Part shown: one piece after another, positions 7,016 through 14,924 of the stretch
Layout of the letters: every line of letters starts with the position of its first letter
How positions within the stretch are numbered: position 1 is the first letter of the stretch
DNA from: Verticiella sediminum
GTDB lineage: Bacteria > Pseudomonadota > Gammaproteobacteria > Burkholderiales > Burkholderiaceae_B
DNA: 64,000 bases
Reading direction: 5' to 3'
Assembly (NCBI RefSeq): GCF_007558815.1
Contig: NZ_VLTJ01000039.1
Coordinates: 62,001-126,000 of the forward strand
Program-made: the position numbers and the translations under genes
Notes under the pieces: model-generated
Databases searched by the model: none
Seen by the model: only the letters and a program-made list of their open reading frames with translations
What the model was told of the DNA's origin: nothing

Positions 7016-8686
7016 TCAGGCGGCCGCTTTGTCCGCCTGGCGCACGGGCGGGCCGGCGAAGGTCGTCTTGAAGGGGCCGATGGCCAGCATGTCCACTTCG
7101 AGCAGGCAGGGACCGGGCTGGGCCAGCGCGTCGGCCAGCACCGCGTCCAGGCCGTCGAGCGTGTCGATGCGGCGATGGGCCAGTTGCAGCGAGGCGGCCA
7201 GGCCGGCGTAGTCCGGCGTGTGCAGTTCGACATAGTGGCGGCGTCCGCCGTAGTGCGCGTCCTGGATGTTCTTGATGACGCCGTAGCCCTTGTCGTTCAT
7301 CAGGACGATCAGCATGTCGGCGCATTCCTGCACGGCCGTGGCCAGCTCGCCGATGTTCAGGATGAAGCCGCCATCGCCGGCGAGCACGAAGGTCTTGCGG
7401 CCGGTACCGGCCGCGCCCACGGCAGCGCCGATGCCCATGGCCAGGCCCTGCCCGATGCCGCCGCCCAGGGCGTGCACGCCCGCGCGCGGCGAGAAGATCG
7501 ACAGCAGGCGGTTGCCCCAGATGCTGTTCGAGAGGGTCACGTCGCGCACCCAGTTGAAGTCCTGCCCGGCGGCACGCTGCAGCCCCTCGACCAGCGCGGC
7601 GTAGGGGCCGATGCCTTGCACCACCTGCTCGCGCGCCGCGGCGCGCGCGGCGGCCAGGTCGGCAGCGAACGCCGGGTCGACGCGCAGGCGGCCTTCCAGA
7701 CGGTCGGCCAGCGCGGCCAGGGCAAGCCTGGCGTCGGCGCAGACGAACTGGGCATTGCGATAACCGCGGTCCGACGCGCCCGGCGCGGCGTCGATGCGAT
7801 AGAGCGGTGTGGGCAGCGCGAGCTTGTAGGTCAGGGTCTCGTTGCCGCGCAGGCGCGAGCCCACCACCAGGGCGGCGTCGCAGGTGCGGTAGAACGCTTC
7901 GGCCGCCGCATGCACGTTGAACGCGCCCAGCGAGCGTTCGTCGTCCTCGGGCACCACGCCGCGGCCCTGGGTGCTGGTCACCACGGCAAAGCCCATGTCC
8001 ATCAAGCGGCGCACCTCGGCGCCGGCATGCCGCGCGCCGCCACCGACCCAGAGCAGCGGACGGCGCGCCTGGGCGAGCGCATCGGCCAGCGCGCCGATGG
8101 CCGCCGCGTCGGGCGCGAGCACCGGTACCGGCAGCGGCTGCAGCTCGGCCGGCATGGCGATCTCGGCGCGCTGGATGTCGATCGGGATCTCGACGCTCAC
8201 CGGGCCGGTGGGCGCGCTCCGCGCGATCTGCACCGCCTGCTTGACCGTGGCGAGCGCGGTTTCCTTGTCGAGCACGCGAAACGCGGCCTTGGACACGGAC
8301 TTCAGCGTGGCGAGCTGGTCCGGCGCCTCGTGGATGTAGGCCAGGTCGCGATCGAGGTAGGGCGTCTCGATCTGCCCGGTGAGGTGCAGCAGCGGCGTAC
8401 CGGCGGTGAGCGCCTCGACCATGGCGCCGGCGGCGTTGCCCGCCGCGGTGCCGGTGCTCGTCACACACACGCCCAGCCGGCCGGTGGTCCGCGCGCAGGC
8501 GTCCGCCATGTTGGTGCCGCCGGCTTCGCCGCGAGCCGGTACGAAGCGGATGCGGCCCTGGCGCGCGAAGGCGTCGAGGATCGGCATGTTGTGGATCGAG
8601 ATCACGCCGAAAGCTTCGGTGACGCCGGCTTGGGCGAGAAAAGCGGCGATGGCGTCGCCGACGGTGCAGGTGCGGGAATCAGGCAT
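7016..8686 (-). CDS. Thiamine diphosphate-dependent enzyme (acetolactate synthase/benzoylformate decarboxylase-like)
   Basis: 556 residues with the three ThDP-enzyme domains. The N-terminal PYR domain carries the cofactor-activating Glu54 (ARGEAGGTNMADA). A central FAD/DHS-like domain contains LWVGGGARHAGAEV. The C-terminal PP domain has the Mg-ThDP motif GDGGFILN...LMNDKGYG. It likely decarboxylates a 2-oxo acid, leaving an aldehyde or carboligation product. Acetolactate synthase itself is unlikely because no small subunit is adjacent and the operon is catabolic. The start ATG at 8686 overlaps the end of the SDR gene by 8 bp, showing translational coupling. The neighbouring aldehyde dehydrogenase would be a logical next step (inference). 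Confidence 0.9.
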   Translation of the reverse strand: MPDSRTCTVGDAIAAFLAQAGVTEAFGVISIHNMPILDAFARQGRIRFVPARGEAGGTNMADACARTTGRLGVCVTSTGTAAGNAAGAMVEALTAGTPLLHLTGQIETPYLDRDLAYIHEAPDQLATLKSVSKAAFRVLDKETALATVKQAVQIARSAPTGPVSVEIPIDIQRAEIAMPAELQPLPVPVLAPDAAAIGALADALAQARRPLLWVGGGARHAGAEVRRLMDMGFAVVTSTQGRGVVPEDDERSLGAFNVHAAAEAFYRTCDAALVVGSRLRGNETLTYKLALPTPLYRIDAAPGASDRGYRNAQFVCADARLALAALADRLEGRLRVDPAFAADLAAARAAAREQVVQGIGPYAALVEGLQRAAGQDFNWVRDVTLSNSIWGNRLLSIFSPRAGVHALGGGIGQGLAMGIGAAVGAAGTGRKTFVLAGDGGFILNIGELATAVQECADMLIVLMNDKGYGVIKNIQDAHYGGRRHYVELHTPDYAGLAASLQLAHRRIDTLDGLDAVLADALAQPGPCLLEVDMLAIGPFKTTFAGPPVRQADKAAA

Positions 8687-9485
8687 GGCGGTTGTGTCCT
8701 CCGGATACGTCGATGTGACTGCCGGTGGTATAGGAAGAAAGCGGGGAAGCGAGAAAGAAGATGGCGCGCGCGGGCTCGTCGGGATGGCCGAGCCGGCCGA
8801 GCGGGATGTGCTTGGCGCGTGCGAGTTCGGCGGTCCAGTCGTCCCAGGACACGCCGCGCTCCTCGCGCGCTTCGTAGCGGCGCCGCCATTGCCCGGAATC
8901 GACCAGGCCGAGCAGGATGCCGTTGACGCGGATGCCCAGCGGCGCAAACTCGGTGGCCAGCGAGCGCACCAGGCTGTGCACGCCGGCGCGCGCGGCCGAT
9001 GTGGCCACCATGTGCGGTTCGGGCTGGATCGCGAGCAGCGAGTTCACGCACACGATGGCCGCCGCGGCGCTGCGTTCGAGCTGGGGCTGGAAGGCGCGCG
9101 TGGGATGGATGATCGAAAAGAACTTCAGGTTCAGCTCGGCGAGCCAGTCTTCGTCGCGCGTGCTGGCAAAGGTCGACATGCGGGCCTGGCCCGCGTTGTT
9201 GACCAGGATGTCGGCGGGGCCGAGCGCGGCCTCGCAGGCCTGGGCGAATGCGCCTACCTGCACCGGATCGAGCACATCGCAGGCCTGCCCATGTACGCGG
9301 GCGTGCGGGAATTCGCCGCGCAACTGCGCAAGCGCGTGCTGCAGGCGCCCGGCGTCGCGCCCGCACAGGCCGACCGCCGCACCGGCGGCCAGGAAGCCGC
9401 GCACCGTGGCGAGGCCGATGCCGGAACTGCCGCCGGTCACGATGGCCACGCGGCCGGAAAGATCGTACATGGGAGCAAGGTTCAT
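8679..9485 (-). CDS. SDR family oxidoreductase with non-canonical active site
   Basis: 268 residues. The nucleotide-binding motif is TGGSSGIG (residues 18-25), NNAG marks the structural turn, and SGGHNRH ends the C-terminus. The catalytic Ser is present (CVNSLLA), but the YxxxK pair is replaced by TSAAR in the block HMVATSAARAGV. Classical SDR redox chemistry needs Tyr and Lys, so this may use another mechanism or serve as a partner. ATG at 9485 overlaps the IclR stop (ATGA). Its stop overlaps the ThDP enzyme start. It belongs to the IclR operon. Confidence 0.88.
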   Translation of the reverse strand: MNLAPMYDLSGRVAIVTGGSSGIGLATVRGFLAAGAAVGLCGRDAGRLQHALAQLRGEFPHARVHGQACDVLDPVQVGAFAQACEAALGPADILVNNAGQARMSTFASTRDEDWLAELNLKFFSIIHPTRAFQPQLERSAAAAIVCVNSLLAIQPEPHMVATSAARAGVHSLVRSLATEFAPLGIRVNGILLGLVDSGQWRRRYEAREERGVSWDDWTAELARAKHIPLGRLGHPDEPARAIFFLASPLSSYTTGSHIDVSGGHNRHA

Positions 9486-10309
9486 GCGCTGTGATGCACC
9501 GTGTGCGGTGCGTAGTCGAGAAGGCGGGAGAGTTCGTCCGCTGCCCGCCGCACCTTGGCCACCACGGCCTCCTCGGCCTGCGGCGTCGCTTCGAACTCGA
9601 TCATGGGAATCGTGACGCCGATGGCGGCGACCATCTGGCCGGTGTGGTCGCGCACCGGCGCGGCGGCGCTGCCGACATCGGATTCGAAGAAGCCCTTGTC
9701 GATCGCATAGCCGCGCTCGTGGTCGGCCTGCGCGATGGCGTGCATCTCGTTCACCGTGCGCGGCGTGCGCGGCGAGAACGACTGCAGGGTGTCCTCGGGA
9801 TACAGCGCGCGCAACTGCTCGAGCGTCAGATCGCTCAGCAGCACCCGGCCGAGCAGCGTGGCGTGCGCCGGCAGGCGGGTGCCCACGTACACCGTGCTCA
9901 CGAACGGCGTGGGCGCGGACGCCTTGGCCACGAATACGATGGCGCGCCCGTCGCGAATGGCGAGGTTGGCCGAGAAGCCGGTTTCGTCGCGCAGTCGTTC
10001 GAGCAGCGGGCGGCCGAGTTCGGTGAGCTCCAGCGAAGCGAGGTATTCGAAGCCCAGGCGCAGCACGGCCATGTCGAGCTGGTACAGGTTGCTCGCCTCG
10101 TCGCGCCGCACGAAGCCCATGGTCTCGAGGGTGTTGAGCAGGCGGAAGGTGGTGGTGCGCGGCAGTCCGAGCCGGCGCGCCAGCTCGGGTGCGCTCAGGC
10201 GCCGTTCGGCGCGGCTGAACTGCAGCAGCAGCTTCAGGCCGCGCTCCAGCGCGGGCACCATGTATTTGTCCTGGAGGCTGTCCGGGGCGGTGGAGGGGGG
10301 CTTGGTCAT
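9482..10309 (-). CDS. IclR family transcriptional regulator
   Basis: 275 residues. A winged helix-turn-helix (about 18-80) contains LSAPELARRLGLPRTTTFRLLNTLE and the wing GFVRRDEASNLYQL. The IclR effector domain follows (ETGFSANLAIRDGRAIVF, LPAHATLLGRVLLS, VAAIGVTIPM). IclR proteins bind palindromes near divergent promoters and respond to small aromatic or carboxylic ligands. The ATG at 10309 was chosen, 10 bases after the hydrolase stop; a longer frame would overlap that gene. Lying inside the operon, it probably autoregulates by binding the 35-bp palindrome at 11245-11279. Confidence 0.9.
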   Translation of the reverse strand: MTKPPSTAPDSLQDKYMVPALERGLKLLLQFSRAERRLSAPELARRLGLPRTTTFRLLNTLETMGFVRRDEASNLYQLDMAVLRLGFEYLASLELTELGRPLLERLRDETGFSANLAIRDGRAIVFVAKASAPTPFVSTVYVGTRLPAHATLLGRVLLSDLTLEQLRALYPEDTLQSFSPRTPRTVNEMHAIAQADHERGYAIDKGFFESDVGSAAAPVRDHTGQMVAAIGVTIPMIEFEATPQAEEAVVAKVRRAADELSRLLDYAPHTVHHSA

Positions 10310-10319
10310 GAGGGTGGTC

Positions 10320-11186
10320 TCAGATGACAGGTGTCGCGTCTGCGCAGAAACCCTCAATGATGCCCGCAACCTGTGCGGGTTGTTCGATATGGCAGGCATG
10401 GCCGGCCGCTTCGATGAGACCGAAGGGCGCGTTCAGTGCCTGGGCCGCGGCGCGGCTCTGCTCGACCGGAGTGATGGTGTCGTGCTCGCCGACGTGCACG
10501 GCGTGCACCTGCGGCGCCGCCGGGGCGAGCAGATCGCCGCCGCAGAGCAGCTCGATGGCCTGGGCATAGCCGCGCTCGCTGATGCGCCGCGTGTTCCAGG
10601 CGACCCAGGCCACCTGCCCGGGCGTTGCGGCCGGCGAGAGCATGGCCGCCGAGCGCCGCTCGGCGATGCCCGCCACACCGCCGTCCGCCAGGGCCTGCAG
10701 CCGGCGTGCCCGTACGGCCGCGCGCCGCTCGGGCGCGGCCGCCCCGTAGCCCGGCGCCGGGCTGAGCAGCAGCACCTTGCGCGGGCGCCGCTCGCCGTGG
10801 GCCGCCTGCTGGCGCGCCACGATCGCACCCAGGGAGTGGCCGACCAGCACGTAGTCATGCACGTCCAGACGGGCGAGCAGCGCATCCAGGCGGGCGGCAT
10901 AGTCCGCGGCGCCGGGCGCCTGCGCGGCGAGCGGGTCCGACTCGCCGTAGCCGGGCGCATCCCAGGCCAGCACCCGGTGCGTTCTCGAGAGTTGCTCGGC
11001 CACCTCCAGCCAGGAGCCCGCGCCTGAGCCGATGCCATGCAGCAGCACCACGGCAGGGCCGCGGCCGGCCTGGCGGCAGGCCATGCGCGCGCCGTCGTCC
11101 AGCGACACCAGGGTGAGCGGGAACGCCGAATCCAGGCGCATGGCGAGGTCGGACGGGGGCGAGGGTTCGGTCGTGGCGAGTTTCAT
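10320..11186 (-). CDS. Alpha/beta hydrolase
   Basis: 288 residues of the alpha/beta-hydrolase fold. The oxyanion region is LLHGIGSGAGSW (about 49-60), the nucleophile elbow is VGHSLGAI (Ser near 117), the acid is Asp in VGEHDTITP, and the base is His in EAAGHACHIEQP. It lacks a signal peptide, so it is cytoplasmic and could be an esterase, lactonase or C-C hydrolase. It is the first gene of the leftward operon, divergent from the porin. A TATAAT (11237-11232) upstream is a good -10. It may open or hydrolyse the imported substrate (inference). Confidence 0.88.
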   Translation of the reverse strand: MKLATTEPSPPSDLAMRLDSAFPLTLVSLDDGARMACRQAGRGPAVVLLHGIGSGAGSWLEVAEQLSRTHRVLAWDAPGYGESDPLAAQAPGAADYAARLDALLARLDVHDYVLVGHSLGAIVARQQAAHGERRPRKVLLLSPAPGYGAAAPERRAAVRARRLQALADGGVAGIAERRSAAMLSPAATPGQVAWVAWNTRRISERGYAQAIELLCGGDLLAPAAPQVHAVHVGEHDTITPVEQSRAAAQALNAPFGLIEAAGHACHIEQPAQVAGIIEGFCADATPVI

Positions 11187-11231
11187 GCCGGCGGTCTGGA
11201 AATTTTTTTGCGGGAGCCGAGAATTTCCGGC

Positions 11232-11293
11232 ATTATACGGCGGTGTTTCACTAAAGGATCAATAATCCATAGGTGAAACAATGACGATACAAT
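11232..11293. promoter_or_regulatory. Divergent promoter region with nested 35-bp palindrome
   Basis: The palindrome at 11245-11279 has outer arms GTTTCAC (11245-11251) and GTGAAAC (11273-11279). Inner arms GGAT (11256-11259) and ATCC (11265-11268) sit around CAATA; all are exactly symmetric about 11262. Leftwards, TATAAT (11237-11232) with a TTGATC 19 bp upstream serves the hydrolase operon. Rightwards, TACAAT (11288-11293) may serve the porin. The symmetric site overlaps or abuts both promoters, as expected for the IclR operator. Confidence 0.65.
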
Positions 11294-11347
11294 AGAACGC
11301 TGACGGCGCGGCACGTATCGCCGTCGGCCGCTTCCATGGGAATTCAC

Positions 11348-12391
11348 ATGCTTCATCGCAACACTCTGTGCGGCGTGTTGGCCTCTGCCGCCTGTTGCCT
11401 GCCGCTGGCCGCTCACGCTGCGGATGCCGTCACGCTCTATGGCGTGGTCGACGTCGGCTATCAGTACGACAAGACCGAGGGCCAGGCCGCCAGGTCCGGC
11501 CTGGGCTCCGGACAGGCCGGCCAGTCGCGCTTCGGCCTGCGCGGCAGCGAAGATCTGGGCAACGGCATGAAAGCCACGTTCCAGCTCGAAGGCGGTTTTC
11601 TGACCACCACCGGCAACTCCACGCAGGGCCGCCTGTTCGGCCGCCAGGCCACGCTCGGCCTCGCGGGCCGCTTCGGCGAGATCCGCCTGGGCCGCCAGAC
11701 CGTGTTCGGCTACGCCTGGACGCCCGCGATCGCCAGCCCGTTCGGCCTGTCCTGGCTGCGCAGCAGTGTGGGCACCACCTTCGGCTACAAGCAGGGCGAC
11801 TTCGGCGACGACGGCCGCATCAGCAACTCGGTGCTATATTTCTCGCCCAAGTGGCACGGTCTGGAGTTCGGCGTGGGCTACGCCTTCGCCACCGACCAGC
11901 AGGTGCAGGGCACCGGCAACAACGATCGCGTGGTCACCGGCGGCGTGCGCTACACCCAGGGCCCGCTGCGCCTGGGCGCCACCTACGAGTGGCTCAATCC
12001 GTCGAAGGCCGAGCCGGTCCAGCGCCGCAACGCCAAGAACCTGCAGGTCGCGGGTTCGTATGACTTCGGCGTCGTCCGGCTGCATGCCGGCTACAACGAG
12101 CAGCGCGACATCAACGTCAGCCCCGCCACCGGGTTCGTCGAAACCGGCGGCGAGCGCGATCGTGTCTATACGCTGGGCGTTTCCGCGCCCATCGGCCCGG
12201 GCCGGGTGCTCGCGAGCTACCAGAACGCCACCAAGTCCAAGGTCGACGGCTTCGGGCTGGCCTATCAGTACGACCTGTCCAAGCGCACCTTCCTGTACGC
12301 CATGTACAACGACTTCGACACCCGCGACCACTACACGGGCGAGGACGTCGGACGTCGTCAGGTCGCGCTCGGTCTGCAGCACAAGTTCTAA
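11348..12391 (+). CDS. Gram-negative general porin (OmpC/Bordetella porin type)
   Basis: 347 residues. A signal peptide ends ...LPLAAHA, followed by ADAVTLYGVVDVGYQYD, the classical first strand of betaproteobacterial trimeric porins. GSRFGLRG-like and FQLEGGF blocks, the L3-region FGRQATLGLAGRFGEIRLGRQ, and the terminal strand VALGLQHKF ending in Phe identify an outer-membrane beta-barrel. ATG at 11348 was chosen because GGGA precedes it; an ATG at 11336 would add four residues with no ribosome-binding site. Divergence from the IclR operon and proximity to an ABC importer suggest a dedicated entry route for the operon's substrate. Confidence 0.93.
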   Translation: MLHRNTLCGVLASAACCLPLAAHAADAVTLYGVVDVGYQYDKTEGQAARSGLGSGQAGQSRFGLRGSEDLGNGMKATFQLEGGFLTTTGNSTQGRLFGRQATLGLAGRFGEIRLGRQTVFGYAWTPAIASPFGLSWLRSSVGTTFGYKQGDFGDDGRISNSVLYFSPKWHGLEFGVGYAFATDQQVQGTGNNDRVVTGGVRYTQGPLRLGATYEWLNPSKAEPVQRRNAKNLQVAGSYDFGVVRLHAGYNEQRDINVSPATGFVETGGERDRVYTLGVSAPIGPGRVLASYQNATKSKVDGFGLAYQYDLSKRTFLYAMYNDFDTRDHYTGEDVGRRQVALGLQHKF

Positions 12392-12409
12392 AGGCGCCTG
12401 CCGCGCCAC

Positions 12410-12428
12410 CGCCCCGCAAGGGGCGCTT
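12410..12428 (+). terminator. Hairpin after the porin, possible partial terminator
   Basis: CGCCCC/GGGGCG around a GCAA tetraloop (12410-12425) is followed by CTTT. A second GC-rich imperfect stem (TTCCGCGGC/GCCGCGGGAA) follows. T content is low, so it may attenuate rather than end transcription into the cupin-ABC genes 50 bp on. Confidence 0.4.
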
Positions 12429-12478
12429 TCCGCGGCCGTGCGCCGCGGGAAGCTTCATCGTTCGAGAGGAAATACGAC

Positions 12479-13087
12479 ATGAGCCAAGTCAACGCAGCCC
12501 CCGAGATCCCGGTCCCGGACCAGGACGAGCCGCTCTTCGCAACCTGGAAGCGCCCCAAGGACAAGACGCTCGGCGAGTGGATGGAGACCCGCGTCTCGCG
12601 CCGCGCCACGCGCAAGTACGACTGGAACGCGCTCGGTTGGCAGGCCGAGGTCGACCCCAAGTATCGCCGCGCGCAGACGCGCTACATCGGCACCGGCGCC
12701 GCCGGCGTCAGCAATGATTCCAACACCATCCCGGCCGAGCACTTCACGTTCTCGACCATGGTGCTGCCCGCCGGCTGCGAGGGCCCGCTGCACGTGCACC
12801 ACGACGTGGAAGAAGCCTTCTTCATCCTGAAGGGACACGCGATCCGCTTGTTCCTGGAGTACCAGGGCGAAAGGTTCGAGACCGTGCTCAACGAGCGCGA
12901 CGTGATATCGGTGCCGCCGGGCATCTATCGCGGCCTCATCAACGAAGGCCAGGAAGAAGCCCTGATGTGCGTGATGCTGGGCGCGAACCGTCCCGACCTG
13001 CCCGACTATCCCGACAACCATCCCATCGCCATCGCCAAGGCCGAGCGCAAGCGCGCCGCCGCGGCCAAGGCGGCGAGCCAGGGCTGA
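12479..13087 (+). CDS. Cupin domain protein
   Basis: 202 residues. A conserved double-stranded beta-helix lies in the second half: PAGCEGPLHVHHDVEEAFFILKG (about 97-120) is the first cupin motif with His/His/Glu metal ligands, and ERDVISVPPGIYRGLINEG the second. Cupins with this sequence occur as dioxygenases, isomerases or sugar-binding proteins, so no reaction can be named. AGAGGAAATACGAC precedes the ATG. It starts the rightward cupin-SBP-ATPase-permease set and has a charged Ala/Lys-rich tail. It may process the imported substrate. Confidence 0.85.
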   Translation: MSQVNAAPEIPVPDQDEPLFATWKRPKDKTLGEWMETRVSRRATRKYDWNALGWQAEVDPKYRRAQTRYIGTGAAGVSNDSNTIPAEHFTFSTMVLPAGCEGPLHVHHDVEEAFFILKGHAIRLFLEYQGERFETVLNERDVISVPPGIYRGLINEGQEEALMCVMLGANRPDLPDYPDNHPIAIAKAERKRAAAAKAASQG

Positions 13088-13131
13088 TCGTCCGTCCTGC
13101 GCCTCGCTTGAACAGACAGGAGAATATCGTC

Positions 13132-14139
13132 ATGAAACGCAGACAATTCCTGGGTACGGCAGCCGCGGCCGTCGGCGCCGGCCTGCTGCCCGGCATCGCC
13201 TCGGTGCAGGCCGCCGGCCGCGGTCGCCTGACCTATCTCACTCCCTTTACGTTGTCGCTCGCGTTCGCGCCCGTGCTGTATGCACAAGCGTCCGGCCGCT
13301 ACAAGGACCTCGGGCTCGATTTCTCGGTCGAAGTGGGGCGCGGTGCGGCCCAGGCCATCCAGCTCGTCGCCGCACGCCAGGTCCAGGTCGGGCGCACCGG
13401 CGGCGCCAACTACCTGGTGAGCCGTGCTCGCCCGGACAGCAACGTCATCACCATTGGCACGGTGTGCCAGATCTCGCCCTTCGTGCTCATCTCCGACGAG
13501 AAGAAGCCCATCGCCAAGGTCGAGGAAATGGAAGGCAAGATCATCGGCATGGCCTCCTTCGGCGGCTCGATGGAAGCCACGCTCAACCTCATGCTGGCGC
13601 GCGCCGGCATCGATCCGAAGTCGGTGCGCCGCGAGCGCGTGGCCGACGGCCCCGCGTCCTTTGCCATGATCCAGGCCGGGCGGCTGCATGCCTTCTTCGG
13701 CAACACCAGCACCGTCTCGCGCCTGCATGCCCAGGGTTTACCGATGTCGGTGATGAACATCGACGACGGCGTACCGGGCCAGGTCTATGTGGCCGGCGAA
13801 AAGGACATCGAGGACAACCGCGAGGACTACGTCGCCTTCATGCGCGGTACCTACCAGGCCGTGCAGGCGCTGGCCGGCATGGACGACAAAGAGCTCGTCG
13901 AGGCCATCAAGCAGATCGGCGACGAGTTCGACGTGCCGGGCATCGACAAGCTCGACATCGCGCTGGACGACCTGCTCGGCAACCGCAAGCTGTGGCTCGC
14001 CCATGGCGCCGAGAACGCGCTGCGCAACGACCCCGAGCAGTGGACCGAGGGCGCGCGCCTGCTCCAGGAGGCCGGCACGATGGAGCAGACCGACAAGGCG
14101 CTCTACACCAACGCCATCTGGGAGGCCGCCGTTGCCTGA
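13132..14139 (+). CDS. ABC transporter substrate-binding protein (NMT1/SsuA-like), Tat-exported
   Basis: 335 residues. The N-terminus MKRRQFLGTAAAAVGAGLLPG carries a twin-arginine (RRQFLG) Tat signal and a hydrophobic stretch, so the protein is probably exported folded. The rest is the periplasmic-binding fold of the taurine/nitrate/thiamine-precursor class: LSLAFAPVLYAQASGRYKDLGLDF, then GGSMEATLNLMLARAGIDP. CAGGAGAAT precedes the ATG. It overlaps the ATPase start by 8 bp, so the two are translationally coupled. The ligand is not deducible. The partner enzymes across the porin suggest an organic acid or amine. Confidence 0.88.
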   Translation: MKRRQFLGTAAAAVGAGLLPGIASVQAAGRGRLTYLTPFTLSLAFAPVLYAQASGRYKDLGLDFSVEVGRGAAQAIQLVAARQVQVGRTGGANYLVSRARPDSNVITIGTVCQISPFVLISDEKKPIAKVEEMEGKIIGMASFGGSMEATLNLMLARAGIDPKSVRRERVADGPASFAMIQAGRLHAFFGNTSTVSRLHAQGLPMSVMNIDDGVPGQVYVAGEKDIEDNREDYVAFMRGTYQAVQALAGMDDKELVEAIKQIGDEFDVPGIDKLDIALDDLLGNRKLWLAHGAENALRNDPEQWTEGARLLQEAGTMEQTDKALYTNAIWEAAVA

Positions 14140-14923
14140 ATCCAAGTCCGTGCCGGGTACGCCGGTGAGTGCGGCATCCGCGATCGTGCGCTTTGACGAC
14201 GTGGTCAAGCGCTTCTCCACCAGTTCCGGCGTCACCACCGCGCTGCAAGGCATCAACCTGGCGATCGACCGCGGCGAGTTCGTCGCCATCATCGGCCCGT
14301 CGGGTTGCGGCAAGTCCACGCTGCTGCGCCTGCTCTGCGGCCTGGAGCAGCCGACGGAGGGCAGGATCGAATGGCCCGGCCGCAAGGGCGCCGACCCGGT
14401 GCGCTTCGGCGTGGCCTTCCAGGAGCATCGCCTGCTGCCCTGGCTGTCGATCGAGCAGAACATCACGCTGCCCAAGCTGATGAAAGGCCGCACCGCCGCC
14501 CAGGATCTCGAGCGTGCCCGCGCGCTGTGCAAGATGGTCGGCCTGGAGGGCTTCGAGAAGCGCCTGCCCTCCGAGCTTTCGGGCGGCATGCGCCAGCGCG
14601 CGTCGTTCGCCCGCTCGCTCTTCGTGCACCCCGAGCTCTTGCTGCTCGACGAGCCCTTCGGCGCGCTCGACGCCCTCACGCGCGAGCAGATCATCGCCGA
14701 CGCCGAGCGCATCTGGATGGAGCAGAGGTTCGCCGCCTTTCTCATCACCCACTCGATCAGCGAGGCGGTGCACCTGGCCGACCGCGTCATCGTGATGTCC
14801 GCGCGCCCGGGGCGCATCGCGGCCGAGATCGCCGTCAACCTGCCGCGTCCGCGTACCGAGCAGATGCTAAACCCGGAGTACTCGCGCCTGGTCGCCGAGC
14901 TGCGCCGCCACCTGGAGATCTGA
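14132..14923 (+). CDS. ABC transporter ATP-binding protein (SsuB/TauB type)
   Basis: 263 residues from a TTG start at 14132, which has GGAGG six bases upstream inside the end of the SBP gene; no ATG lies near. Walker A is GPSGCGKST, the Q-loop is FQEHRLLPWLS, the signature is LSGGMRQR, Walker B is LLLLDEPFGALD, and the H-loop is ITHS. This is the nucleotide-binding subunit powering the permease encoded next. The SsuB/TauB pattern fits small sulfonate-, nitrate- or pyrimidine-like substrates, though the class is broad. Confidence 0.92.
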   Translation: MPESKSVPGTPVSAASAIVRFDDVVKRFSTSSGVTTALQGINLAIDRGEFVAIIGPSGCGKSTLLRLLCGLEQPTEGRIEWPGRKGADPVRFGVAFQEHRLLPWLSIEQNITLPKLMKGRTAAQDLERARALCKMVGLEGFEKRLPSELSGGMRQRASFARSLFVHPELLLLDEPFGALDALTREQIIADAERIWMEQRFAAFLITHSISEAVHLADRVIVMSARPGRIAAEIAVNLPRPRTEQMLNPEYSRLVAELRRHLEI

Positions 14924-14924
14924 C

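Noticed and set aside
7016-8686. Calling the ThDP gene ilvB (acetolactate synthase)
   Set aside because: No regulatory subunit gene is adjacent and the operon context is catabolic, so only the superfamily is claimed.
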